Source: Mucilaginibacter sp. L294
Lineage (GTDB): Bacteria; Bacteroidota; Bacteroidia; Sphingobacteriales; Sphingobacteriaceae
NCBI RefSeq assembly: GCF_001636615.1
Contig: NZ_LGEK01000014.1
Location: forward strand, 1-64,000
DNA: 64,000 nucleotides
Direction of reading: 5' to 3'
The position numbers and the translations under genes were made by a program. Shown piece after piece: positions 9,586-17,071 of this stretch; positions within the stretch are counted from its first letter, which is position 1, and each line of letters begins with the position of its first letter. Under the pieces are notes generated by a model. That model saw nothing but the letters and a program-made list of their open reading frames with translations, was not told the DNA's origin and made no database searches.

Positions 9586-10845
9586 TTAAGGCATAACTAT
9601 TATCCTTTTCTTTCCCGGTTCTGCCGGGTCGTTTTCGGTTTTAAAATGAACGGCCCCTGTTAATTGCAGCATATCCAATACCTGCGCTACATCTTTAAAT
9701 TTCGATATTGTACCTATAAACCCTTCTTGTGTAACATTACCTTCGTATTGGACATTGATATCATACCATCTGGAAACCTGGCGCATAATGCTGCCAATAT
9801 CTTCATGAGAGAAAATAAAATAGCCATTTTTCCAGGCAATGGACTGTGTGGCGTCAACATCTGATATTTGAATTTTAGCCCCAACCGTTGCCTGTTGCCC
9901 CGGCTTTAAAAACTGCGAGTTATTGGTTTTCGAGTGAACTACTTTTACGCTGCCCTCTAATAAAGTTGTTTTTATTGTAGCTTCATCGGCATACGCGTTA
10001 ATATTGAAGTGAGTGCCCAATACCTCAACCGTTTGGTTAGCTGTAATTACCTTAAATGGTATACGGCTGCCCTCACGCCCGGCAACGGAGGGGCCGGTGA
10101 GTTTTGCTACTTCAAAGTATGCCTCCCCTGTTAGTTCAACTATGCGTTCGTTACTCGAAAATGCAGCGGGGAATTTTAATGAAGAAGCGGCATTAAGCCA
10201 CACTTTAGTTCCATCAGATAAAGTTACCTGGTACTGCCCGCCACGAGGAGTAGTAATAGTATTGTACAATACCGGCGCATCGGAGTTTAAGAGGTTTGAT
10301 GCATTATATATAATTTTCCCACCAGTTACCTTGCGGATATCAATATTAGCTTGTTTGGCCAAAATACCATCCTGTGCGCTACCCAATATAATATTTGAGC
10401 CATCGGCAAGGGTAAGCATGGCCTTGTTTCCACCCGGCAGAACTATATTTTTATTTAAGTTGGCTTTAGTTTTTACAATTACTTGCTTTTTACCATCCGG
10501 AGACGAGAGAAAATATATGGCGGTTGAAGCGATCAATATAAAAACGGCCGCTACCGAAGCTATCTTTTTAAAAGATGGCCACAGCATTCTTACAGGTTTA
10601 GCCTGTCGATCTTCCTTCTCTAACTTATCAATCCCCGCCTCAATCCTGCTGGCCAGCTGCGGATGCAGCATTGGCTCATCATTTAAGTTTCTTTGAACTA
10701 CAAACTGATATTTATCAATTATCTGCTGCACCTCATTTAAAGGCGCAGTGTTTAACCATTCAATAAATAATTCATGCTCCTGCTCCGTATGCCGGTTGGC
10801 TATGTACTTTTCCAGGAACTCATTAAGTGATTTTTCGTCCATCAT
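9586..10845 (-). CDS. FecR-family anti-sigma factor
   Basis: The inner-membrane protein has an N-terminal cytoplasmic anti-sigma region (about residues 1-85), one transmembrane helix (ASVAAVFILIASTAIYFL) and a periplasmic FecR domain with TPRGGQYQVTLSDGTKVWLN and ELTGEAYFEVA. The C-terminal DUF4974 segment includes FIFSHEDIGSIMRQVSRWYDI. Such proteins hold an ECF sigma factor inactive until the STN domain of the cognate SusC transporter signals across the periplasm. I start it at 10845 (MMDEKSL); the frame extends to 10872 but the extra nine residues are not family-like. It sits between the sigma gene (88-base gap) and the SusC gene. Confidence 0.93.
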   Translation of the reverse strand: MMDEKSLNEFLEKYIANRHTEQEHELFIEWLNTAPLNEVQQIIDKYQFVVQRNLNDEPMLHPQLASRIEAGIDKLEKEDRQAKPVRMLWPSFKKIASVAAVFILIASTAIYFLSSPDGKKQVIVKTKANLNKNIVLPGGNKAMLTLADGSNIILGSAQDGILAKQANIDIRKVTGGKIIYNASNLLNSDAPVLYNTITTPRGGQYQVTLSDGTKVWLNAASSLKFPAAFSSNERIVELTGEAYFEVAKLTGPSVAGREGSRIPFKVITANQTVEVLGTHFNINAYADEATIKTTLLEGSVKVVHSKTNNSQFLKPGQQATVGAKIQISDVDATQSIAWKNGYFIFSHEDIGSIMRQVSRWYDINVQYEGNVTQEGFIGTISKFKDVAQVLDMLQLTGAVHFKTENDPAEPGKKRIIVMP

Positions 10846-10933
10846 TATTGCAGAGACGAACAAGCAGGACAAAAGAACCCCTCGGGATGTATCTTTTTTA
10901 TTTTTATTGTAAAGCTTTTCTTATTAACGGCTG

Positions 10934-11527
10934 TTACATCTCAAAAAGAGAGAGGAATAGGGCTAAAAACAGCGTAAGCTCCGCATGCTTCTGCAAATAT
11001 GATTTGACAAAATGCAACCCCGTGTACAGTTGTTTTTTCACAACAAATTTTGAGATGTCTAATCTCTCGGCGATCTCATCAAGGCTAAGATCTTCCTTAG
11101 TACGCATTTCAACTATTAGCTTTCTCTTATGGGGAAGTAAGTTTATTGCATCCTGGGCAATTTGATAATATTCACCATAAATAATGTCAGATTCAAGCCC
11201 TTCTACAGTTTCTTCTGTACCGTCTTTTATTATTAAGAATATTTTTTCCCTGGTTTGATTTCTTCTTATTTCGTCAAGCATGAGGTTCTTGGCGCATTGG
11301 TATAAATAGGCTTTAAAACAACTAACGTTTTTTAACGACGCCCTGCGTTCCCATATTTTTATAAAGACATTTTGAACGATATCTTCACTTGTCTCTTTTG
11401 ATTTGGTAAACAAGTATATATAGCGGTAAAGATTATTAATATATCGTGAATAAAGGACAGTAAAGGCTGTTCGTTCGCCTTCAATAATACGGAATATTAA
11501 AGTCCCTTCATCTTCATGTCCAGTCAT
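10934..11527 (-). CDS. ECF-type RNA polymerase sigma factor
   Basis: The 197-residue protein has a sigma-70 region 2 (YSRYINNLYRYIYLFTKSKE, then SEDIVQNVFIKIWERR) and a region 4 helix-turn-helix (LSLDEIAERLDISKFVVKKQL, about residues 140-165). This two-region layout and length are those of extracytoplasmic-function sigma factors of the Bacteroidota SusC/FecR type. It is the first gene of the minus-strand operon. It is expected to drive transcription of the downstream SusC/SusD/oxidoreductase genes when FecR releases it. Confidence 0.95.
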   Translation of the reverse strand: MTGHEDEGTLIFRIIEGERTAFTVLYSRYINNLYRYIYLFTKSKETSEDIVQNVFIKIWERRASLKNVSCFKAYLYQCAKNLMLDEIRRNQTREKIFLIIKDGTEETVEGLESDIIYGEYYQIAQDAINLLPHKRKLIVEMRTKEDLSLDEIAERLDISKFVVKKQLYTGLHFVKSYLQKHAELTLFLALFLSLFEM

Positions 11528-11558
11528 TTAATAAGTAAGGTTAATAATAATTGGTAAC

Positions 11559-11566
11559 CAAATGTA
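11559..11566 (-). promoter_or_regulatory. possible Bacteroidota -7 promoter element
   Basis: On the minus strand TACATTTG lies 32 bases before the sigma-factor start codon and fits the Bacteroidota -7 consensus TAnnTTTG. I do not see a convincing TTG at the -33 position in the AT-rich stretch before it, so this is a weak call. Confidence 0.3.
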
Positions 11567-11863
11567 ATAAATTAATATTATGTACTTCTTTAAATTAATT
11601 TCCATTTAGCTAAATATTTCAATCAGTAAATCTGTAGCTATAAGGGTGTTCAGTCAATCATCTCAAAAAGCGGCGATGCTTGCGAAATACTGGTCGGCAT
11701 TTCTCCCAGATTTTTGTGACAAGGCCATATCATTAATAGCTTATTAAACACGCCTAAATAAAACATATTCTGATAGCGCCTATATGACTAAGAAAATCCA
11801 AGACTATCTGCGTTTTTTAGCAACTGATTAAGATATCTTTCAAGAAATATTTTCTTAAATCAC
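11567..11863. other. gene-free AT-rich interval
   Basis: No supported gene, repeat or RNA was seen here. It contains the upstream region of the sigma-factor gene and the approach to the decayed element copy that begins near 11864. Confidence 0.5.
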
Positions 11864-11937
11864 TTTATTTTAGGATGTCAACCTAACTCCAACCATATAC
11901 AACTCCTACTTCTTTACTTTGCTGTCCATTTTTTTAA

Positions 11938-12042
11938 GATGCAGTCGAATTTATAACGAAAGAAGATCTATATGTATTTAAAAAGAAGTTTTTGGAAGAA
12001 CTCTAACTGTTCTGCAGCAACAGCCGCAAAAAACGAATTAAT
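11938..12042 (+). pseudogene. decayed copy of the HTH gene at 12649
   Basis: The DNA matches the start of the intact gene at 12649-12750 almost base for base. After a one-base loss just behind the ATG, the frame reads VEFITKEDLYVFKKKFLEEL and then a stop, against VEFITKEDLNVFKKELLQDL in the intact protein. Past the stop, LQQQPQKNE still aligns to LQQPQKNT. The similarity also covers about 75 bases upstream (CAACCTNACTCCAACCA and CTTTGCTGTCCA are shared). The helix-turn-helix part is missing. This is a partial duplication or the remains of a second insertion of the same element. Confidence 0.75.
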
Positions 12043-12277
12043 GGTTATGCTCAGTTTCAGCGGAATCTCCAGATAAATGTACATTTCTTTGTTTTCTAAT
12101 TTTCGGCCGTGTTTTAAGAAAAACATAAAACCAAGGGTTTTTTCTACCATAATCGAGCATTTTTTGGGGGTTACAAATGTCGATTTTAAAGCCGTTGTTA
12201 CAAGATGTAAAATTTATAAAATACTGCATTTCAGTTAATTACATCACTTTTACAGCGTCATTTCAAAAAACACAAGG

Positions 12278-12294
12278 ACTACACGAATCGCGTA
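12278..12294. repeat. 17-bp palindromic repeat, copy 1
   Basis: ACTACACGAATCGCGTA occurs here and again, identically, at 12472-12488. The core TACACGAATCGCGTA is an imperfect palindrome (arms TACNCGA / TCGNGTA). Two identical copies 194 bases apart around a strong hairpin suggest a recombinase core site or a regulator-binding site; which one cannot be decided from the sequence. Confidence 0.6.
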
Positions 12295-12342
12295 GAGACA
12301 CATTGCGTTTTTTGACATGTTTCGATGTACTGGTAAAAACAA

Positions 12343-12375
12343 AAAAGCCTCTAAATCAACGATTTAGAGGCTTTT
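12343..12375. terminator. strong bidirectional terminator hairpin
   Basis: The perfect 15-bp stem AAAAGCCTCTAAATC / GATTTAGAGGCTTTT with a 3-base loop is flanked by A and T runs, so it can terminate transcription in either direction. No intact gene ends here, so it probably belonged to a gene lost from the element. Confidence 0.75.
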
Positions 12376-12471
12376 GAAATAAGATAAGTGCTCAATTAGC
12401 GGTGAGGGAGGGAAAGAAACCCACCTCATAATCCACTATATTTCAGCCACTTATTTCTTCTAGTTTTAACC

Positions 12472-12488
12472 ACTACACGAATCGCGTA
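12472..12488. repeat. 17-bp palindromic repeat, copy 2
   Basis: Identical to 12278-12294. The bases on either side differ from those of copy 1, so the identity is limited to the palindromic core. That is what a short recombination or binding site would look like, and not part of a longer duplication. Confidence 0.6.
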
Positions 12489-12648
12489 ATAATCAATTCC
12501 AGTTTTTTAAAATCGTTAATTAAAGATACAAGATCGGGTGGCATTGTTCAAAAAATCCTGGAAATAACTTTATTAAAGGTCGGCAACCTTACTCCAACCA
12601 ATTTGCTGATTGCCACTTCCTCAACTTTGCTGTCCAATTTTTATAAAG

Positions 12649-12909
12649 ATGACAGTCGAATTTATAACGAAAGAAGATCTAAACGTATTTAAAAAGGAAT
12701 TGCTGCAAGATTTGCTGGCAGCACTCCAACAACCACAAAAAAACACCCAATGGCTTAAGAGCTGCGATGTAAGAACGCTTCTAAACATATCCCCTAATAC
12801 ACTTCAACGCTTGCGCGTAAAGGGGTTGATAAAATTTTCCAAAGTCGGCAGCAGCTTTTTCTACAATGCTGATGACGTCCAGAAGATGTTGGAAGGCGCA
12901 AAACGATGA
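12649..12909 (+). CDS. helix-turn-helix (HTH_17/excisionase-like) DNA-binding protein
   Basis: The 86-residue protein has an N-terminal helix (FITKEDLNVFKKELLQDLL) then a MerR/excisionase-type helix-turn-helix (CDVRTLLNISPNTLQRLRVK). A wing follows (GLIKFSKVGSSFFYNADDV). Such small proteins are frequent in Bacteroidota conjugative and mobilisable elements, where they act as directionality factors or local regulators. I use the ATG at 12649, because a decayed copy upstream shows the conserved part begins there; the TTG at 12610 is less likely. Its stop overlaps the next start by 4 bases (ATGA), so the pair is co-translated. No integrase is nearby. Confidence 0.85.
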   Translation: MTVEFITKEDLNVFKKELLQDLLAALQQPQKNTQWLKSCDVRTLLNISPNTLQRLRVKGLIKFSKVGSSFFYNADDVQKMLEGAKR

Positions 12910-13202
12910 TAGACAAAAATATCGCCTTAACCAATTTTTACAAGCGCGCCCAAAAAGACCAGCGGTTGCTCCCGTCACATTTGGCCGTGTTCACCGCTAT
13001 TTGTATGTTATTTGAGGTAAATGTCGCTGAAAACGCAATAAAAATAACCCGAAAAAAAGTAATGGAAATAGCAAAGATTCGTTCCAAATCGACTTACCAC
13101 CGCTGCATAAGCGACCTTGCGGAATTTGAATACATCGTCTATCAACCATCATACGATCATTATTCAGGCACATATGTATTCTTCCCTCCAAATAAATATT
13201 AA
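12906..13202 (+). CDS. small winged-helix-like protein linked to mobile elements
   Basis: The 98-residue protein starts inside the stop of the HTH gene. It is mostly helical with a run of Lys/Arg (ITRKKVMEIAKIRSKSTYHR) that looks like a DNA-recognition helix, followed by a strand pair (FEYIVYQPSYDHYSGTYVFF) like the wing of a winged-helix domain. Similar small proteins follow HTH_17 genes in Bacteroidota mobile elements, but I cannot name a characterised family. I infer a DNA-binding or replication/transfer accessory protein of the same element. Confidence 0.7.
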   Translation: MIDKNIALTNFYKRAQKDQRLLPSHLAVFTAICMLFEVNVAENAIKITRKKVMEIAKIRSKSTYHRCISDLAEFEYIVYQPSYDHYSGTYVFFPPNKY

Positions 13203-13260
13203 AGGTCAAAGTAAATCCGGCCAGCCGCTTATTCTTTGCTTTGTCCACTAAAAATCAATC

Positions 13261-13437
13261 TTACAATTTATGCGGATCGCCCAGCGGATTTTCAGCCTGC
13301 TTAAATAACGCCGCCTCTCCTTCGGCTGAACGGGGCGGGGTCTCGGGTCCGGGCACCGGCGTATTGGTGCCGTCATTTAAAGGCACAATATTTATTTTTT
13401 TTGGAACAAGTATTCTCTTTCTTTTTGGTTTGAGCAT
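13261..13437 (-). CDS. small proline-rich hypothetical protein
   Basis: A 58-residue reading frame begins at an ATG (MLKPKRKRILVPKKINIVPL) and ends at TAA. It is basic at the N-terminus and Pro/Gly/Glu-rich in the middle (PVPGPETPPRSAEGEAA), then ends NPLGDPHKL. Base composition across the middle is much more GC-rich than the flanks, which argues for coding. No domain is recognised. It lies convergent with the element genes at 12649-13202 and may belong to the same element. Confidence 0.4.
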   Translation of the reverse strand: MLKPKRKRILVPKKINIVPLNDGTNTPVPGPETPPRSAEGEAALFKQAENPLGDPHKL

Positions 13438-13575
13438 ATGAATAGAAGCGCCGAAAGTCAGGAATATTTTAATTGCCTTTCTTTACATCATTTATGTTTT
13501 ACGCTGCGGGGTATAGACACATTGGAATAACTTGAACGTTAACAAATTTTTACGTTAAACCAGCAGTAAATGCTG

Positions 13576-14091
13576 TCAATTCTTGTCAGATGATAAAGAT
13601 TCCGCTTCGGATTGCTTTTCGTCCACATGCTGCTGGATCTCATTGATATCCGTTTTTTCTTTCATCTCTTCCAATTCCTGATCATCCTGTGTGCTTAAGC
13701 CCATTTTCTGGTGTATGTCGTGAACGAGCGCCATCATTTTTGTGATCTCATGTTCGGCGCGGACATTCACCTCGAATTCAACCTGCTGCCTGATCTTTTC
13801 TATCCTCCCTTGCCGGTTCTGGTTGATCAGCACAGAAACAGAAAGGACGATGGCAAAGATGGATACCGACATCTCCAGTGTGGAGAACGGGAAAGGATCA
13901 AAAGGTTCTAAACCTGGGATCAGATTCATGTTCCAGCAGATCCAAACAGTGAATGTGATTAAACAGCAGAGCAAGAACAACATGCTTCCCAGGAGATTGA
14001 TGATAAACACCGCAAGCTTATCTGTAGCCGTTTTGGTGAAGTTTAGGGAGGATTTCAGCTCGGCATCCTGCGTTTTTTGTGTCGAATTCAT
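13576..14091 (-). CDS. DUF1003-family membrane protein
   Basis: The protein is about 171 residues from MNSTQK; the frame can be extended to 14121. It has two transmembrane helices (about residues 25-50 and 70-90) joined by the DUF1003 hallmark NLIPGLEPFDPFPFSTLEMSV. Then come VLINQNRQGRIEKIR and a long acidic coiled-coil tail (EHEITKMMALVHDIHQK, then Glu/Asp-rich). The family is widespread, of unknown function, and sits in the inner membrane with the tail in the cytoplasm. It is divergent from the PqiA-like pair at 14220, so the two may share a regulatory region. Confidence 0.85.
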   Translation of the reverse strand: MNSTQKTQDAELKSSLNFTKTATDKLAVFIINLLGSMLFLLCCLITFTVWICWNMNLIPGLEPFDPFPFSTLEMSVSIFAIVLSVSVLINQNRQGRIEKIRQQVEFEVNVRAEHEITKMMALVHDIHQKMGLSTQDDQELEEMKEKTDINEIQQHVDEKQSEAESLSSDKN

Positions 14092-14219
14092 ACGATTGTC
14101 GATAGATAGGTATACAATCAACGAAATGATTTATTGTTTACGCTTGCCATAAAATCATCGGCAAACAATTACCGTACATACCAGTTATATGACCATTCCA
14201 TTTTAAAATTAAAATCAGT

Positions 14220-15545
14220 TTGACCGCAGAAAAACAACCTGGTAGCATTAAAGGATTTAACGTTGCCAGATTATTACTGATACTTGGCCTCGCCGTCCTG
14301 TTGTGCGGCGAAGGTTATTTTGGCTACCGCCTGCATACGCTTTCCAAACAACAGGAAGCACTCAAAACCGATTACGCCAATGTTAACAATATCACCCTAG
14401 GACTCTTTTCAGTAAAACAGTGGCGTGATAAAGTGTCCGGTATCGTCAACCACCAGGTCCGGCATTTCACCTTAACGGCTAAACAGAAAAAGGACCTCCA
14501 GATCGAGGTCGAACAGATCATCATGGCCCTGATTAATAAGGCCGAGGCACTGCTGGAGAAAAAGCCAAAGTCCTTAGGCGGAAAATTAAAAAAGCTAGCC
14601 GTCAAAACCTTTGTCCATACGGATAAGATCAAAGCGCAAGTCCCGGGTTTCGCGAAAACTATCATTGCGAAAATCGACAACCCCGCTAACAAAAACAAAT
14701 TAAGCAACCTGGCCCTGAATAAATTTGCCCAGGCACAGCAAACCGGTTACCTGGACAGTACCATTACCGCAAGCGATTCGGTGACCAATATTATGTATCA
14801 TAAATACCGCGTTTCCTCCCCCGAAGAGTTTAACGACAAACTCACTGCTTCACTGGACCATATCCGCGCGCAAACCTACAATTATTGTTTCGGGATGCTG
14901 GGCTGTGTGGTGATCGTCCTGGCGCTTTGGTGGATCCTGAGAAAACGCACAGAACTGCATGCGACGCTTTTTATCATGTCCCTGTTCTTCGCCTTCCTGC
15001 TCCTGTCGGTTGGCCTGACTGCTTCGATGGTGGAGGTAGATGCCCGTGTGGGATCCCTCGATTTCCGGTTATTAGGAGAGCATGTGGTATTCAAGAATCA
15101 GGTTTTATTCTTTCAGAGTAAAAGCATCCTGGATGTGGTGGAAGTGCTGGTCAAACAACCGGCCGTTGATTCGATAGCGGTTGGCGCCCTGATCTTGGCT
15201 TTTAGCATCCTTTTTCCCATCATGAAATTAACTTCAACGGGGATTCACTTGCTCAGCAAAAAGAAGATCGCTGAAAACAAAGTGATCAAATATTTCGCTT
15301 TCCAGTCGGGTAAATGGAGCATGGCAGATGTGATTGTGATCGCCATATTGATGACCTATATCGGGTTAAATGGTTTATTGGAAAGCCAATTGTCCAGCCT
15401 GAACATCAAAAGCGACGCTTTGACCATCATTACCACGAATAATACGGCTTTACAGCCCGGTTATATCATCTTTATCAGTTTTGTACTTTATGGTTTGATC
15501 TTATCAACCATCTTGAAATTTATTACGCCGCATGATGCGCACTAA
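14220..15545 (+). CDS. PqiA-like multi-pass membrane protein, first of a tandem pair
   Basis: The 441-residue protein has an N-terminal transmembrane helix (ARLLLILGLAVLLCGEGYFG). A soluble, mostly helical region of about 170 residues follows, with GKLKKLAVKTFVHTDKIKAQ. Five or so C-terminal membrane helices contain the PqiA-family feature KWSMADVIVIAILMTYIGLN. Known PqiA proteins partner with MCE-domain proteins in envelope lipid transport; no MCE gene is visible here, and the inserted soluble region is not part of classical PqiA. The start is TTG at 14220; no in-frame ATG precedes it. It overlaps the next gene, a close homologue, by 14 bases. Confidence 0.75.
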   Translation: MTAEKQPGSIKGFNVARLLLILGLAVLLCGEGYFGYRLHTLSKQQEALKTDYANVNNITLGLFSVKQWRDKVSGIVNHQVRHFTLTAKQKKDLQIEVEQIIMALINKAEALLEKKPKSLGGKLKKLAVKTFVHTDKIKAQVPGFAKTIIAKIDNPANKNKLSNLALNKFAQAQQTGYLDSTITASDSVTNIMYHKYRVSSPEEFNDKLTASLDHIRAQTYNYCFGMLGCVVIVLALWWILRKRTELHATLFIMSLFFAFLLLSVGLTASMVEVDARVGSLDFRLLGEHVVFKNQVLFFQSKSILDVVEVLVKQPAVDSIAVGALILAFSILFPIMKLTSTGIHLLSKKKIAENKVIKYFAFQSGKWSMADVIVIAILMTYIGLNGLLESQLSSLNIKSDALTIITTNNTALQPGYIIFISFVLYGLILSTILKFITPHDAH

Positions 15546-16881
15546 TATCAATAAATTGGAAACTCAGCAAAAAGCCCCGGCAGCCCGAAACTTTGGTCTG
15601 CCACATATCATACTCCTGCTTGGTTTAAGTATCCTGCTTGGCGGTGAAATTTATTTCGGCTACCGCCTGCACGCCCTTTCTGCTGAACAGGAACAAATCA
15701 AAGAAGATTATAGTATGTCGAACAACATCACTTTTGGCATATTCTCGGTTGACCAGTGGCGCGACAGGATAGCCGGGGTGATCAATCCGCAGGTCGAGGA
15801 TTTTGCCATAACCGTCGCGCAAAAAAAGGCCCTCCGCAAGCAGGTTGAGCAGCAGCTGCACGATTTGATCAATAAAACGATCGCGGAGATCAACAAGCCT
15901 CAAAAATCATTGGGCGGCAAGCTGAAAAAATTGGCATTTAATTCCATTGTAAACGCCGACGAGATCCAGTCGCAGGTACCGTCTTTCGCAAAAACGATCA
16001 TTGACAAGGTAAACAGTCCGGCAAGTCAGAGGCGTTTAAAGGGAATTGCTTCCGGCAAACTACAGCAGCTGGAAAAACAAACCTATGACAGCACTAGCAC
16101 CGCGAACTTCGAGGTTACTAAATACCTCTACAAAAAGTATCATGTATCCGACCCGGTAGCGTACAATAAAGAGATCAACAGCCGACTGGCATCCATACGC
16201 ACCGTTACCTACAACTACGCTTTTGCCATGCTCGGCTGTGTGGCATTTGCCGCCGTATTATGGTTGCTGATGCGTAAATATGTCCATCTGCATACCATCC
16301 TTTTTATCATGTCCCTATTGTTCGCTTTTGTCCTGCTGATCGTTGGGGTCACCGCCTCGATCATCGAACTGGATGCACGCATCAGTTCCCTTGATTTTAT
16401 GCTGATGGGCGAAAAGGTAGCCTTTCAGAACCAGGTGCTGTTCTTCCAAAGCAAGAGCCTGTTTGGCGTAGTAAAAACGCTGATCAGACAATCAAAACCC
16501 GACGCTATCGTAGTAGGTTCACTCATCCTCCTATTTGTTATCATCCTGCCCGTATTACGAATGACCGCAAGAGGTATCCATATCATCAGCAGCAAGAGGT
16601 TTGCTGAAAATAAGATTGTACGATACCTGGCATTTGAATCAAGCAAATGGGATATGGCCGACGTGATGGTGGTTGGTATTTTAATGACTTATATCGGATT
16701 GAACGGAATCTTAAAAAGCCAGCTTTCCGGTTTAAACATGCATACTGGTTCTTTAAATATCATAACGGAAAACAACACCTCGCTGCAGCCAGGGTACATT
16801 ATATTCCTGGGTTATGTCGTATTTGCAGCGCTGTTATCCTATATACTCAAAAGGATCACGCCACATAAGACAAATAAATGA
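15532..16881 (+). CDS. PqiA-like multi-pass membrane protein, second of a tandem pair
   Basis: The 449-residue paralogue of the preceding gene has the same layout: N-terminal helix (IILLLGLSILLGGEIYFGYR), helical soluble region with KSLGGKLKKLAFNSIVNADE, and C-terminal membrane helices with ELDARISSLDFMLMGEKVAF and KWDMADVMVVGILMTYIGLN. The overlap with the upstream gene and the ATGA overlap with a broken HAD gene downstream show a tightly coupled operon. Two similar subunits suggest a hetero-oligomer. Function unknown; envelope stress or lipid transport is an inference from the PqiA resemblance. Confidence 0.75.
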   Translation: MMRTNINKLETQQKAPAARNFGLPHIILLLGLSILLGGEIYFGYRLHALSAEQEQIKEDYSMSNNITFGIFSVDQWRDRIAGVINPQVEDFAITVAQKKALRKQVEQQLHDLINKTIAEINKPQKSLGGKLKKLAFNSIVNADEIQSQVPSFAKTIIDKVNSPASQRRLKGIASGKLQQLEKQTYDSTSTANFEVTKYLYKKYHVSDPVAYNKEINSRLASIRTVTYNYAFAMLGCVAFAAVLWLLMRKYVHLHTILFIMSLLFAFVLLIVGVTASIIELDARISSLDFMLMGEKVAFQNQVLFFQSKSLFGVVKTLIRQSKPDAIVVGSLILLFVIILPVLRMTARGIHIISSKRFAENKIVRYLAFESSKWDMADVMVVGILMTYIGLNGILKSQLSGLNMHTGSLNIITENNTSLQPGYIIFLGYVVFAALLSYILKRITPHKTNK

Positions 16882-17057
16882 AGAAGTTGATCATATTTGA
16901 TCTCGATGGTACACTCGCCGATAGCACAGCGGTATTTAAAGAGGAAATGGATGTCCTGCTGAGGAATTTATTGACCGTAAACAAAGTAGCCGTCATCCCT
17001 GGCGGCGACTGGCTCTTTGGTGTACCGAAGCCATTTTTCGTTCTTTTAAAGGGGTGA
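16878..17057 (+). pseudogene. 5' fragment of a HAD-superfamily hydrolase
   Basis: The 59-codon frame begins ATGA-overlapped with the stop of the PqiA-like gene and reads MKKLIIFDLDGTLADS, the HAD motif I with its nucleophile Asp8 and acid Asp10. It reaches VAVIPGGDW near residue 44. HAD-IIB phosphatases continue for some 200 residues, but here the frame changes to an unrelated tail and stops at 17055-17057. Motifs II to IV are gone. The gene was probably cut when the neighbouring helicase gene arrived. Confidence 0.75.
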
Positions 17058-17071
17058 TTGTTGGCCTTCCA

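Noticed and set aside
10013..10696. 227-codon frame antisense to the FecR gene
   Set aside because: FecR is complete with all domains on the other strand; the long antisense frame reflects codon bias.
11968..12229. Two overlapping minus-strand frames of 60-63 codons
   Set aside because: They run antisense to the decayed HTH copy, have no family resemblance and no plausible upstream signal.
12391..12406. GCGGTGAGGGAGGG resembling the reverse complement of a tRNA 3' end, which could mark an integration site
   Set aside because: Only about 14 bases fit; the T-loop TTCGAAT equivalent and the rest of a cloverleaf are missing, so it cannot be called a tRNA fragment.
12278..12488. CRISPR array
   Set aside because: Only two repeat copies, 194 bases apart, with no regular spacers and no cas genes.
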